Shown piece by piece: positions 1-8,504 of a stretch of 47,968 nucleotides of DNA (the stretch's first letter is position 1; each line of letters begins with the position of its first letter). The DNA is from Chitinophaga pinensis. GTDB lineage: Bacteria; Bacteroidota; Bacteroidia; Chitinophagales; Chitinophagaceae. The DNA lies in assembly GCA_945874755.1 (NCBI GenBank), contig CAMCHR010000010.1, positions 1-47,968 of the forward strand, in the 5' to 3' direction. The position numbers and the translations under genes were made by a program. The notes beneath the pieces were generated by a model. The model worked only from the letters and a program-made list of their open reading frames with translations, was not told the DNA's origin and ran no database searches.

Positions 1-47
1 AGGACGCAAATTAATGCCAAAAATGTCAGTTTTAAGCAATTTTATTA

Positions 48-55
48 TAGATTTG
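48..55 (+). promoter_or_regulatory. Putative -7 promoter element of nusB
   Basis: The sequence TAGATTTG matches the Bacteroidota -7 consensus TAnnTTTG at every fixed base and ends 23 bases before the nusB start codon. No TTG lies at the usual distance upstream, so the -33 half is weak or absent. Apart from this site, bases 1-78 hold no gene that I can see. Confidence 0.5.
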
Positions 56-78
56 CAACCCCAATAGCTCTTATAATT

Positions 79-993
79 ATGATGAACCGAAGAAATATCC
101 GAATTAAAGTAATGCAGGTCATGTACATGCTAGACCCTCAAAACGTCTCAACTGCATCTGGTTTACTTCAAAGAGAGTTTGATAAGTCCCGTAATTTATT
201 CGTTTACCTAGTTCATTTAATGCATCAAATTGCAAGTTATGCAGAGATTGAGGCCTTACAAAGAGCCTCTAAAAACCTTCCCAACCAAGCAGATTTAGCT
301 GTCAATATCAAATTAGCCGGAAACAGCATCGTTTGGCAAACCCTTGAATCCGAAAAATTCAAAAAAGCCGTCGAAATTATCAAGCCACAACAATGGGTCG
401 ACAATGACATGGTTAAATCCATATTTCGTCAATTGGTGGAGTCTCCAGAATACAAAGTGTATATCCTTGAAGAAAGTAGAGAAAAAGCCCAGGAAACAGC
501 TATTTTAAAGTTCATTTTTGGAGAACTGATTTTGAAGTCTAGTAATACCATTGAAACAATTGAGTCACATTTTTCCAATTGGGATGATGACGGGGATATG
601 ATTATTGGTTTTATGTTGAATTATTTTCAAAAGCCAGGATCAGTGGATTTCTTAGATTTAGTTGGGGATGAGAAGATGAAATTCGCACAAGATTTATTGC
701 AAACAGCTATTGAGAAAAAAGAGGTTACAGAAGCCTTGATTGTACCTAAATTAAAAAACTGGGATCCAGAACGTATTGCAGTCATTGACATGATTTTATT
801 AAGATTGGGCGTTTGTGAATTGCTCTATTTTGATACCATTCCTACAAAAGTATCCATCAATGAATACATTGATTTAGCAAAGGAATATAGTACCGAACAA
901 AGTGGCCATTTTGTCAATGGTATTTTAGATTGTATCCACAAAGAATTAGTGGGAAATGGTCAAATTCAAAAGATAAGTCATAAAGCAAAGTAA
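79..993 (+). CDS. nusB: Transcription antitermination factor NusB (long Bacteroidota form)
   Basis: NusB binds the boxA element of rRNA operon transcripts together with NusE (ribosomal protein S10) and supports antitermination in the cytoplasm. The recognisable NusB fold is the C-terminal half of this 304-residue protein. It contains the segment DPERIAVIDMILLRLGVCEL and the family signature IPTKVSINEYIDLAKEYS, followed by SGHFVNGILD. The N-terminal half of about 130 residues is an extension that E. coli NusB (about 139 residues) lacks but that is usual in Bacteroidota. Translation can start at either of two adjacent ATG codons. A consensus -7 element lies just upstream. yajC and coaE follow on the same strand, but yajC appears to have its own promoter. 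Confidence 0.93.
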   Translation: MMNRRNIRIKVMQVMYMLDPQNVSTASGLLQREFDKSRNLFVYLVHLMHQIASYAEIEALQRASKNLPNQADLAVNIKLAGNSIVWQTLESEKFKKAVEIIKPQQWVDNDMVKSIFRQLVESPEYKVYILEESREKAQETAILKFIFGELILKSSNTIETIESHFSNWDDDGDMIIGFMLNYFQKPGSVDFLDLVGDEKMKFAQDLLQTAIEKKEVTEALIVPKLKNWDPERIAVIDMILLRLGVCELLYFDTIPTKVSINEYIDLAKEYSTEQSGHFVNGILDCIHKELVGNGQIQKISHKAK

Positions 994-1004
994 TTGGTTT
1001 ACAC

Positions 1005-1012
1005 TATCTTTG
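1005..1012 (+). promoter_or_regulatory. Putative -7 promoter element of yajC
   Basis: TATCTTTG is an exact match to TAnnTTTG, in the 49-base gap between nusB and yajC. It ends 30 bases before the chosen yajC ATG. No TTG lies at the expected -33 spacing. Its presence argues against a yajC start at the in-frame TTG at 1010, which lies inside the element. Confidence 0.5.
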
Positions 1013-1042
1013 TATTCAAGTTTAAAACATAAACAAAACAAA

Positions 1043-1348
1043 ATGACACAAATTTTATTACAAGCGCCACAACAAGGTGGAACTTTTCAATTGATCATGT
1101 TAGGTGGTATTATCTTGGTTTTCTGGTTTTTCATGATACGTCCACAAGCTAAAAAAGCAAAAGAACAAAAGAAGTTTATTGATACAATGCAAAAGGGTGA
1201 TAAAGTCGTTACCATTGCAGGTATTCATGGTACAATCAATAAAGTGAACGAAGACAATACCATTCAATTGGAAGTGAGCCCAGGAAGTTATTTAAAGATT
1301 GAAAGATCTTCTATTAGCTTAGAGTGGTCTCAAGCAATCAACAAATAA
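1043..1348 (+). CDS. yajC: Preprotein translocase accessory subunit YajC
   Basis: YajC is a small inner-membrane protein that associates with SecDF and the SecYEG translocon. The 101-residue product has one transmembrane segment at about residues 15-32, followed by the family hallmark MIRPQAKKAKEQ and a cytoplasmic beta-rich tail (GDKVVTIAGIHGTI, then a KIERSSIS-like end). An in-frame TTG at 1010 would add 11 residues (MYSSLKHKQNK), but the ATG at 1043 gives the standard length and leaves the -7 element untranscribed. In many Bacteroidota a DUF1573 gene sits between nusB and yajC and a YbbR-domain gene often follows. Neither is here; a DUF1573 gene occurs at 19097. Confidence 0.93.
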   Translation: MTQILLQAPQQGGTFQLIMLGGIILVFWFFMIRPQAKKAKEQKKFIDTMQKGDKVVTIAGIHGTINKVNEDNTIQLEVSPGSYLKIERSSISLEWSQAINK

Positions 1349-1368
1349 GATTATTATTTAAATGATAC

Positions 1369-1418
1369 AATCCGAAATTAGCCTCCAAAGAATTGGAAAC
1401 TGATTTCGGATTTTTTTT
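1369..1418 (+). terminator. Rho-independent terminator after yajC
   Basis: A perfect 10-bp inverted repeat (AATCCGAAAT at 1369-1378 and ATTTCGGATT at 1403-1412) with a 24-nt loop is followed by a run of eight T at 1411-1418. It lies between yajC and coaE, so coaE probably depends on read-through or on a promoter inside the hairpin region. Confidence 0.75.
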
Positions 1419-1427
1419 GAACTGCTT

Positions 1428-2015
1428 ATGACAAAAATGATTGGTTTAACAGGAGGCATTGGTTCAGGTAAATCGGTGGTAGCGAAAATCTTTTCTACCC
1501 TTGGTATTCCTGTGTTCAACGCCGATGAAACAGCTAAGCAGATCATGCAAACCAGTCCTGAAATAAAAATTAAATTGATTCAACAATTTGGTAATGATAT
1601 ATACAATTTGCATGGTTTGGATAAAGAAAAATTAGCGGCCATTGTTTTTAATGATCCTTTTCAATTACAATTACTCAATACCATTGTGCACCCAGTCACT
1701 ATTCAGGCAGCAAAAGATTGGGCGGCAAAACAAACGAGTCCTTACGTGATTAAAGAAGCTGCATTGATTTTTGAATCAGCTGCTGCAGATGGTTTATTTA
1801 AAGTCATAGGTGTGACTGCACCCATGTCATTAAGAATACAAAGAGTCATGCAAAGAGATGGCGTTTCAAAAGAGCAAGTTGAAGCGCGTATGCAACATCA
1901 AATATCAGATACGATTAAAATGCGCTTATGCGATTATGTGATTGAGAATAACAATCAACAAATGGTGATTCCGCAAGTCTTGGAAATAGATAAAGCGATT
2001 AGAGCGGCTTTATAA
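1428..2015 (+). CDS. coaE: Dephospho-CoA kinase
   Basis: CoaE phosphorylates the ribose 3'-hydroxyl of dephospho-CoA with ATP, the last step of coenzyme A synthesis, in the cytoplasm. The 195-residue length is normal. The P-loop GGIGSGKS is at residues 8-15, and the ADETAKQIM segment matches the family motif (usually DAD-A) with Asn-Ala-Asp at the start (FNADE). The nucleotide-lid segment RVMQRDGVSKEQVEARM carries the expected Arg residues, and the end has the usual CDYVIENN motif. The last 17 bases overlap, tail to tail, the end of the methyltransferase gene on the other strand. Confidence 0.95.
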   Translation: MTKMIGLTGGIGSGKSVVAKIFSTLGIPVFNADETAKQIMQTSPEIKIKLIQQFGNDIYNLHGLDKEKLAAIVFNDPFQLQLLNTIVHPVTIQAAKDWAAKQTSPYVIKEAALIFESAAADGLFKVIGVTAPMSLRIQRVMQRDGVSKEQVEARMQHQISDTIKMRLCDYVIENNNQQMVIPQVLEIDKAIRAAL

Positions 2016-2955
2016 TTTTATAACACCAACGTTTTAATCTTCCTTCAAAATCAAATGGGGTAGTGGCTTTCGTGATGTCTTTGATTTGATCACTCTTTAT
2101 TTGTTCGGCATCAATGATAAACTGCGTAAAATTCGTACTAAAATATAAGATGCCTTCTGGCTTCATAGCTTTCAACATATCATTGATTAATTCTACATGG
2201 TCTCTTTGAATGTCTAAAATATCCTTCATTCTTTTACTATTGCTAAAGGTAGGAGGATCCATCACCACTAAATCATAGAAATTAACCGGTAATGTTTTTA
2301 AATATTGTTTGACATCTGCATGAATAAATTGATAGGCCGATGAAGGGGCTATTTGATTGATTTTAAAATTTTTTTCACTCCAACTTAAATAAGTTTTAGA
2401 TAAGTCCACCGATGTCACTGATTTAGCGCCTGCTTTTGCTGCATACACAGAAAAAGAACTGGTATAAGAAAACAGGTTTAAAAAATGGGTATCCTTTGCT
2501 TCTGCTTGAACCATTTCTCTGGTGACACGGTGGTCTAAAAATAAGCCGGTATCTAAGTAGTCGGTTAGATTGACTAGAAAATCTAATCCGTTTTCTTGCA
2601 CAGTGATGATTTTGGATTCCGTCACTGCTTCTTTTTCGTATTGTCCTTCACGATGTGACATGCGCTTGCGCAATTTCACATACATCTTGTCAATAGGAAC
2701 ACCCGTCATGTCGGCAATGATTTTTTTGGTTTCGAAAAACCAAATTTCATGTTCCTCGTCTGTTAATGCATGTCGTCTATTGTATTCAGCGATATAAATA
2801 AAATCCTCGTAAAACTCTATACAAATAGGGAATTCGGGTAAGTCATGATCATAAAGTCTCCAGCAAGACAGATTGAGTCGTTTAGCTTGTTTTAAACGAT
2901 GCTTATAATTTTTAAGCAATCGATTTTCAAACATTTGAAATTTTTCTGGCGTCAT
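1999..2955 (-). CDS. rlmK: 23S rRNA m7G2069 methyltransferase, RlmK-type, stand-alone
   Basis: This 318-residue protein corresponds to the C-terminal (RlmK) half of the E. coli RlmKL fusion. Matching elements in order are the N-terminal ENRLLKNYKHR and CWRLYDHDLPEFP segments, NLTDYLDTGLFLDHR at about residues 131-145, the SAM-binding FLNLFSYTSSFSVYAAKAGA at about 157-176, VDLSKTYLSWSEKN, and the catalytic DPPTFSNSKRM at about 235-245. RlmK methylates N7 of G2069 in 23S rRNA. The THUMP and RlmL (m2G2445) halves are missing and are not encoded nearby. A close alternative is another RlmI/RlmK-family rRNA methyltransferase, but the motif match to RlmK is strong. The gene lies 17 bases after aspC and is probably co-transcribed with it. 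Confidence 0.8.
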   Translation of the reverse strand: MTPEKFQMFENRLLKNYKHRLKQAKRLNLSCWRLYDHDLPEFPICIEFYEDFIYIAEYNRRHALTDEEHEIWFFETKKIIADMTGVPIDKMYVKLRKRMSHREGQYEKEAVTESKIITVQENGLDFLVNLTDYLDTGLFLDHRVTREMVQAEAKDTHFLNLFSYTSSFSVYAAKAGAKSVTSVDLSKTYLSWSEKNFKINQIAPSSAYQFIHADVKQYLKTLPVNFYDLVVMDPPTFSNSKRMKDILDIQRDHVELINDMLKAMKPEGILYFSTNFTQFIIDAEQIKSDQIKDITKATTPFDFEGRLKRWCYKIIKPL

Positions 2956-2972
2956 GATTTTGCTATGAGGGC

Positions 2973-4163
2973 TTATTTTAAAGTAGCCAATGCTGCTCTG
3001 ATTCTAGCCCAAGCCTTTTCAATGTTTTCCATGCTATTTGCAAAAGAGAAACGTACACAATAAGGTTCACCAAATGCATCGCCCATCACTGAAGATACAT
3101 GCGCCGTATTTAATAAGAACATGCTAAAGTCTGAGGCATTGGTAATGGTTTGTTTGCCATCAGATTTGCCATAATAACTACTCACGTCTGGGAAAACATA
3201 GAAAGCGCCTTCTGGTGCAAAACATTTAAATCCAGGCATGGCATTGACCAATGCTAAAGTTGCAGTTCGACGGCGAGTAAATTCTTCTGTCATTGCGATA
3301 GATGGTTTCAAATCGCCCACTAAGGCAGCCACAGCAGCTTTCTGGGTAATAGAACTAGTGCCAGAAGTAAATTGACCTTGTAATTTTTCCATCGCTTTTG
3401 CCAAAGTAATATTGGATGCGGTATAACCTAAACGCCATCCAGTCATTGCAAATCCTTTACTCAATCCATTGATTACAATCACTTGGTCTTTGATCTCAGA
3501 AAATTGAGCAATGCTTTCATGCTTACCTATAAAGTTGATGTATTCATAAATCTCATCCGATAAGATGGTGATTTGAGGATATTTTTTAAACAAGTTCGCC
3601 AAGGCTTCCAATTCTGCTTTGCTATATACTGCACCAGAAGGATTACATGGAGAGGAGAACATGAATACTTTTGTTTTTGGTGTGATGGCTGCTTCTATTT
3701 GTGCAGGTGTTGCTTTGAATCCAGCTTCAACTGTGGTTCTGATTTCAACCACTTTACCACGCGCAATTTTTACCAATTCGGAATAAGTGACCCAATATGG
3801 AGTCGGAATAATGACTTCTTCACCTTCGTCCACTAAAGCCAATAATGCATTGGCTAAACTTTGCTTTGCACCAGTAGAAGTAATGATTTGCTCAGGGGTA
3901 TAATCTAAATGGTTGTCTCTTTTTAATTTTGTACAAACAGCTTCTCTTAAATCTAAAAAACCTGCCACTGGAGTATAATGACTAAAATTATCATTGATGG
4001 CTTTGATCGCAGCATCTTTAATATGCTGTGGCGTGTCAAAATCTGGCTCACCCAAGCTTAAGTCAATCACATCAACACCTTGTGCCCTTAATTCACGACC
4101 TAATTTGGCCATTTTTAAAGTTTCTGGTTCACTAAATCTGTTTAAAAGAGAAGATAATTCCAT
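2973..4163 (-). CDS. aspC: Aspartate aminotransferase (class I, PLP-dependent)
   Basis: A 396-residue class I/II aminotransferase of the subgroup I-beta type, which interconverts aspartate and 2-oxoglutarate with oxaloacetate and glutamate in the cytoplasm. Visible motifs are LSLGEPDFDTP near residue 40, STGAKQSLANAL, PTPYWVTY, the SPCNPSG loop, SDEIYEYI with the PLP-ring Asp, and NGLSKGFAMTGWRLGY with the Schiff-base Lys at about 238. The frame is open 29 codons further upstream, but the ATG at 4163 gives the family-standard start (MELSSLLNRF). An exact substrate cannot be read from sequence; prephenate or other acceptors are possible in this subgroup. It is divergent from sdaA and followed closely by rlmK. 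Confidence 0.88.
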   Translation of the reverse strand: MELSSLLNRFSEPETLKMAKLGRELRAQGVDVIDLSLGEPDFDTPQHIKDAAIKAINDNFSHYTPVAGFLDLREAVCTKLKRDNHLDYTPEQIITSTGAKQSLANALLALVDEGEEVIIPTPYWVTYSELVKIARGKVVEIRTTVEAGFKATPAQIEAAITPKTKVFMFSSPCNPSGAVYSKAELEALANLFKKYPQITILSDEIYEYINFIGKHESIAQFSEIKDQVIVINGLSKGFAMTGWRLGYTASNITLAKAMEKLQGQFTSGTSSITQKAAVAALVGDLKPSIAMTEEFTRRRTATLALVNAMPGFKCFAPEGAFYVFPDVSSYYGKSDGKQTITNASDFSMFLLNTAHVSSVMGDAFGEPYCVRFSFANSMENIEKAWARIRAALATLK

Positions 4164-4250
4164 GGTATATAATTTGTATTTCAAATTTCGCAAATTATTA
4201 CCAAAGAGCCATCCTTTTTGCGTTGCAATTACCATTAAATTATGCCCCAA

Positions 4251-4284
4251 TTGTTAATATCTACTGTAAACTCACTTACATTTG
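4251..4284 (+). promoter_or_regulatory. Promoter of sdaA (TTG-N23-TACATTTG)
   Basis: TTG at 4251-4253 and TACATTTG at 4277-4284 match the -33 and -7 elements of Bacteroidota promoters with a 23-base spacer. The -7 element ends only 8 bases before the sdaA ATG at 4293, so transcription should begin about 5 bases before the start codon. Confidence 0.6.
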
Positions 4285-4292
4285 TTTTAACT

Positions 4293-5795
4293 ATGGAAAA
4301 GTTTATCTCTGTATTTGATATGTTTAAAATTGGTGTAGGACCTTCTAGTTCCCATACCTTAGGACCTTGGCTGGCTGCAAAGCATATGATAAAAAGGGTT
4401 GGTGCGTTATCTGATGTCAAAAATATCAATGCATTTCATGTATACCTCTATGGTTCTTTGGCTAAGACAGGAAAGGGACACGGAACAGATACAGCCATTT
4501 TAATGGGCTTACAGGGCGAAGATCCTGTCACAACAGATACGCGTTTGATCTCGCAAAAAGTACAAGCCATCAAAGATGCGCAAACCATTTTTTTAGATGG
4601 AGTGCATTCAGTCCAATTTGATTATAACAATCATTTAGTTTTTTTAAAGGATAAGAGTTTGCCCTATCATCCCAATGCGATGCAATTTGTGGTGGAATTA
4701 AAGGATACTGTAAAAACCTATACTTATTATTCGGTTGGAGGTGGATTTATAGAAACCGAAGCATCAGAAGATGGTTTAGAGCTGGGTCATTTAATAGAAG
4801 ATAAAAAGGAAACAAATATCGAAGTGCCATTTAATTTTTTTTCAACCAATGATTTAATTCATTGGTGTATCAAAACAGGATTACCTATATCTGATATTGT
4901 AAAAGAAAATGAAAAGCAATTACATACCGAACAAGCAGTAGAAGAAGGCTTGGATCGTTTATGGAAGACGATGCTGGATTGCATTTTTAAAGGCGTGCAC
5001 GCCCAAGGTATTTTGCCTGGTGGATTGCAAGTGCACAGAAGAGCATCCGATTTGAATGCTAAATTATTAAAGAACGAAATTCAAACGAATCAATCCAATA
5101 CAGAAAGTAATGTTGTAGTAAACGATGAGGTAACAAAAAATATTGAGCTGTGGATGCAACAAATACAAAGTGGCGGTTCTGACTTTACTTATATTTTAGA
5201 TTGGGTAAGTTGCTTTGCATTGGCCGTGAACGAAGAGAATGCAAGTTTTGGCAGGGTAGTGACTGCACCCACCAATGGTGCTGCAGGTGTGATACCAGCG
5301 GTATTAATGTACGCGATTAATTTTTGTAATAAAGGAAGTCAACAAGACATTCATAAATTTTTATTGACAGCCAATGCGATTGGTATTTTAATTAAAAACG
5401 GCGCGACAATTTCTGCAGCGATGGGCGGATGTCAGGCAGAGATTGGTGTTTCATCAGCGATGGCTGCAGCTGGTTTAACAGAATTATTAGGCGGCAACCA
5501 AAGACAAGTTTTAATGGCTGGAGAAATTGCGATGGAACATCATTTAGGTTTAACCTGTGATCCGGTGGGTGGATTGGTTCAGATTCCATGTATTGAACGC
5601 AATACCATGGGTGCAATCAAAGCTATTACTGCAGCCCAATTGGCATTACAAAGTAAACCAGATTATGCCTTGGTAAGTTTAGATAAAGTAATTCATACCA
5701 TGTGGCAAACTGCATTGGATATGAATGTGAAATACAAAGAGACTGCAGACGGTGGATTGGCCATGCAGATTCCAATTGGATTAGCAGAATGTTAA
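4293..5795 (+). CDS. sdaA: L-serine ammonia-lyase, iron-sulfur-dependent, single chain
   Basis: This enzyme deaminates L-serine to pyruvate and ammonia using a [4Fe-4S] cluster. The 500-residue protein fuses the beta-type domain at the N-terminus ([33 protein letters not shown]) to the alpha-type catalytic domain ([50 protein letters not shown]), as in E. coli SdaA (454 residues). Candidate cluster cysteines are those in [14 protein letters not shown] and IPCIERN. It is somewhat longer than E. coli SdaA, with an extra Asn/Glu-rich loop near residues 265-285 at the domain boundary. The ATG at 4293 is preferred because an earlier in-frame start would overlap the promoter. It is divergent from aspC. 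Confidence 0.93.
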   Translation: MEKFISVFDMFKIGVGPSSSHTLGPWLAAKHMIKRVGALSDVKNINAFHVYLYGSLAKTGKGHGTDTAILMGLQGEDPVTTDTRLISQKVQAIKDAQTIFLDGVHSVQFDYNNHLVFLKDKSLPYHPNAMQFVVELKDTVKTYTYYSVGGGFIETEASEDGLELGHLIEDKKETNIEVPFNFFSTNDLIHWCIKTGLPISDIVKENEKQLHTEQAVEEGLDRLWKTMLDCIFKGVHAQGILPGGLQVHRRASDLNAKLLKNEIQTNQSNTESNVVVNDEVTKNIELWMQQIQSGGSDFTYILDWVSCFALAVNEENASFGRVVTAPTNGAAGVIPAVLMYAINFCNKGSQQDIHKFLLTANAIGILIKNGATISAAMGGCQAEIGVSSAMAAAGLTELLGGNQRQVLMAGEIAMEHHLGLTCDPVGGLVQIPCIERNTMGAIKAITAAQLALQSKPDYALVSLDKVIHTMWQTALDMNVKYKETADGGLAMQIPIGLAEC

Positions 5796-5814
5796 TTTAG
5801 AATTAGCTATTTTA

Positions 5815-5843
5815 ACTTTATCAAAATTGAATTTCGATAAAGT
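5815..5843. terminator. AT-rich hairpin between convergent sdaA and mqnE
   Basis: ACTTTATC at 5815-5822 pairs perfectly with GATAAAGT at 5836-5843, and the loop holds a further AAATT-G-AATTT palindrome. It sits in the 54-base gap between two convergent genes. It lacks a long T-run, so it may be a weak bidirectional terminator or an mRNA 3'-end stabiliser. Confidence 0.35.
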
Positions 5844-5849
5844 ATCAAA

Positions 5850-7007
5850 TTAAGCTTCAATCGCTGCTTCATCTACCAAACTAAAATCTTGGATCACATT
5901 GTATAAAGTACCTCTTTCGATTGGAGTTCTTTTTCCTTGTTTGATAAGTCTTACCAATTCCAGAGTCGTCATAGCAGGATTTTGTTCTTCGCTTCCAGCC
6001 ATGGAGTAAATCTTAGTGGTATCATCAATCGTTCCATCAATATCATTCACACCATAACTCAATGTCAATTGAGCTACTTGTCTACCTAGCATTGGCCAGT
6101 ATGCTTTGACATGCGGGAAATTATCCAAGTACAATCTAGAGATCGCATACATTTTTAAATCTTCGAGCATGGTGGATTCTGGCACTTCATGCATTGCATT
6201 GTCCTTATTGCGAAACTTAAGTGGAATAAATGTATTGAATCCTTTTGTTTGATCTTGTAATTGTCTAAGTCGTTCCATATGATCTATACGGTGTTCGTAT
6301 TTTTCGATATGGCCATATAATATAGTGGCATTGCTATGCATCCCAAGCTCATGTGCTGTTTGGTGAATTTCCAACCACCCATTGGCATCTACTTTATCAT
6401 CACAAATAATGGTACGAACATCGGGATGAAAAATTTCGGCACCACCGCCAGGTAAAGAATCCAATCCTGCTTCATGTGCCAAACGCATCCCTTCTTGAAT
6501 GGATACTTTTGCTTTGCGGAACATATAATCCAGTTCAACTGGTGTAAATGCTTTGATATGTAGTTCGGGACGATGTGTTTTAATGGCGCGCATCAAGTCC
6601 AAGAAAAATGCTAAAGTTAATTTAGGATGTACACCACCTACAATATGCACTTCTGTTACTGGCTTGCCATCATAGGATTTTACGATATCCATCATTTGGT
6701 CTATCGTTAATTCCCATCCTTCTTCTTTATGCGCATATAATTTGGAATAAGAACAAAACTTACAAGAGAAAACACAAACATTGGTAGGTTCGATATGAAA
6801 ATTGCGATTAAAATAAGTAAGGTCACCATGCAATTCATTTCTTTTCCAGTTGGCTAAAGCACCTACATATGGAAGCGAAGATTTTTCAAACAAAGCCACG
6901 CCATCTTCAAAACTGATGCGTTCGTTTTGAATGATTTTTTGACCAATGGTTTTTAATATTGGATCCGCTTGCGCATTAACTATAACTTGGATTTGTGCCA
7001 TGTTCAT
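5850..7007 (-). CDS. mqnE: Aminofutalosine synthase MqnE (radical SAM)
   Basis: MqnE joins the 3-(1-carboxyvinyloxy)benzoate product of MqnA with a 5'-deoxyadenosyl radical to form 6-amino-6-deoxyfutalosine in the futalosine route to menaquinone. The 385-residue protein has the radical SAM cluster motif CVFSCKFCSYS (CxxxCxxC) at about residues 77-87. It is followed by TEVHIVGGVHPKL, LDSLPGGGAEIF, HSNATILYGHIEKYEHR and FIPLKFRN, all typical of the MqnE/MqnC/CofH group and closest to MqnE. It implies that the organism respires with menaquinone made without the classical MenFDHCEB enzymes. Either of two ATG codons (7007 or 7001) could start it. A consensus -7 element lies 19 bases upstream. No other mqn genes are in the window. 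Confidence 0.9.
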   Translation of the reverse strand: MNMAQIQVIVNAQADPILKTIGQKIIQNERISFEDGVALFEKSSLPYVGALANWKRNELHGDLTYFNRNFHIEPTNVCVFSCKFCSYSKLYAHKEEGWELTIDQMMDIVKSYDGKPVTEVHIVGGVHPKLTLAFFLDLMRAIKTHRPELHIKAFTPVELDYMFRKAKVSIQEGMRLAHEAGLDSLPGGGAEIFHPDVRTIICDDKVDANGWLEIHQTAHELGMHSNATILYGHIEKYEHRIDHMERLRQLQDQTKGFNTFIPLKFRNKDNAMHEVPESTMLEDLKMYAISRLYLDNFPHVKAYWPMLGRQVAQLTLSYGVNDIDGTIDDTTKIYSMAGSEEQNPAMTTLELVRLIKQGKRTPIERGTLYNVIQDFSLVDEAAIEA

Positions 7008-7026
7008 AAACTATGAAATTAGGCCA

Positions 7027-7034
7027 CAAAGTTA
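7027..7034 (-). promoter_or_regulatory. Putative -7 promoter element of mqnE
   Basis: On the minus strand this reads TAACTTTG, an exact TAnnTTTG match ending 19 bases before the mqnE ATG. No TTG is seen at normal -33 spacing. Confidence 0.45.
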
Positions 7035-7128
7035 GTCAATAAGCACTTGATTACCATCTTATGTTTAAAGTCTTTCCTTATAATTAGAATAAGCTTTAAC
7101 CTTGAATGTACAACTGGTATGCAAAAAA

Positions 7129-8391
7129 TTAACCTATTAAAATGCCCGCAATACTTGCAGATAAATAAGAGGCTAAGGTTCCAGCTAATAGTGCTTTAAG
7201 GCCTAATTCGGCAAGGTCTTTACGGCGTGTTGGGGCAAGTTCACCAATACCACCAATTAACATACCTACACTACTAAAATTGGCAAAACCACAAATAGCG
7301 ATACTCACAATCAACAAACCTTTTTCAGTGACAATTGGGATCACTTTGCTGGTTAAACTTTTAAACGCAACAAATTCATTGATGGTTAATTTTTGACCCA
7401 ATAATGTAGCTGCATTTTGTATATCCACAGTTGGGATACCCATTGCCCAAGCCATAGGGTAAAATAGTTTGCTAAAAATAAAGTTCAAGCTTAAATCTAG
7501 ATTGGCGCTAAAAAGATGGCCAATTTTTAATAAGCTCCAATCTACCAATGCAATTAATGCAATGAATCCAATCAACATCGCAATCACATTCATCGCAATT
7601 TTAAAACCATCTCCTGCACCATGTGTGATGGCGTCGATGGTGTTACTATATTGACTCTTTACTTCTAAAGTAACTTTCCCCATGGTTTGAGAAACTTCTG
7701 TCTCTGGGAATAATATTTTAGCAATGACCAATGCACCAGGTGCGGCCATCAAACTTGCTGTGATTAATTTTGGGGCTAAATCCATACCTGCTTGCGCACC
7801 CATGTTGGCATATACAACTAATATACCACCAGCAATACAAGCCAAGCTTCCACTCATGCTCGCTAATATCTCACTTTTGGTCATGGTTGGTAAATAAGGA
7901 CGAATCATCACTTGTGCTTCTACTTGTCCAACAAATGCACTTGCCACATTGCTTAATGCTTCTGCGCCACTTACACGCATGATAAAATTCATTGCCTTTG
8001 CAATCACCGATATAATGCTTTGCATGATACCAAAATGATAAAATAAGGCCACTAAAACACATACTAATATAATGGTCGCTGTTACGTTGAAAGCAAATAC
8101 AAATCCACCATTGGTAAAATCAGTTGCACCAGCAGGACCCATAGCGGCAACCCCACCATAAACAAATGCGGCACCTGCACGCGCAAATTCTTCAATTTTC
8201 CCCATCCCTTTTCCTAAAATTTGAAAGAATCTTGTAATGGCAGGTATTTTTAAGATCAAAACACCTATGGTTAACTGAAGGGCTAAACCACTAAGTACTA
8301 AACGATAGTTGATGTTTTTTTTATTGTTAGAAAACAAAAAAGCAATCATTAAAATCAATACAATGCCAATTAGGCCTTGGAATCTATCCAT
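7129..8391 (-). CDS. nupC: Concentrative nucleoside transporter, CNT/NupC family
   Basis: A 420-residue polytopic inner-membrane protein that imports nucleosides by proton or sodium symport. The CNT signature is present as GQKLTINEFVAF (G-x-K-x3-NEFVA-x), and the FVGQVEAQVMIRPYL and SLACIAGGILVVYANMGA segments match the substrate- and ion-binding hairpin regions of the family. Hydrophobic stretches run through the protein from residue 5 to the C-terminus, with no periplasmic domain. The gene lies between trxA and mqnE on the same strand. A clear terminator after trxA separates it from trxA. Substrate range (pyrimidine versus purine nucleosides) cannot be set by eye. Confidence 0.92.
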   Translation of the reverse strand: MDRFQGLIGIVLILMIAFLFSNNKKNINYRLVLSGLALQLTIGVLILKIPAITRFFQILGKGMGKIEEFARAGAAFVYGGVAAMGPAGATDFTNGGFVFAFNVTATIILVCVLVALFYHFGIMQSIISVIAKAMNFIMRVSGAEALSNVASAFVGQVEAQVMIRPYLPTMTKSEILASMSGSLACIAGGILVVYANMGAQAGMDLAPKLITASLMAAPGALVIAKILFPETEVSQTMGKVTLEVKSQYSNTIDAITHGAGDGFKIAMNVIAMLIGFIALIALVDWSLLKIGHLFSANLDLSLNFIFSKLFYPMAWAMGIPTVDIQNAATLLGQKLTINEFVAFKSLTSKVIPIVTEKGLLIVSIAICGFANFSSVGMLIGGIGELAPTRRKDLAELGLKALLAGTLASYLSASIAGILIG

Positions 8392-8451
8392 GGGGTTAAT
8401 TTAGGAAAGGAAGGTAATTAAATTATTGTTATTTTTTTGATTAGCGTACAT

Positions 8452-8484
8452 AAAAAATCCCACTCGGTTGAAGGAGTAGGATTT
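8452..8484 (-). terminator. Rho-independent terminator after trxA
   Basis: On the minus strand an 11-bp stem (8484-8474 with 8465-8455, one G-U pair) and an 8-nt loop is followed by six T. It lies about 20 bases after the trxA stop codon and separates trxA from nupC. Confidence 0.8.
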
Positions 8485-8504
8485 CATTAAAGTCTTTATT
8501 TCAA

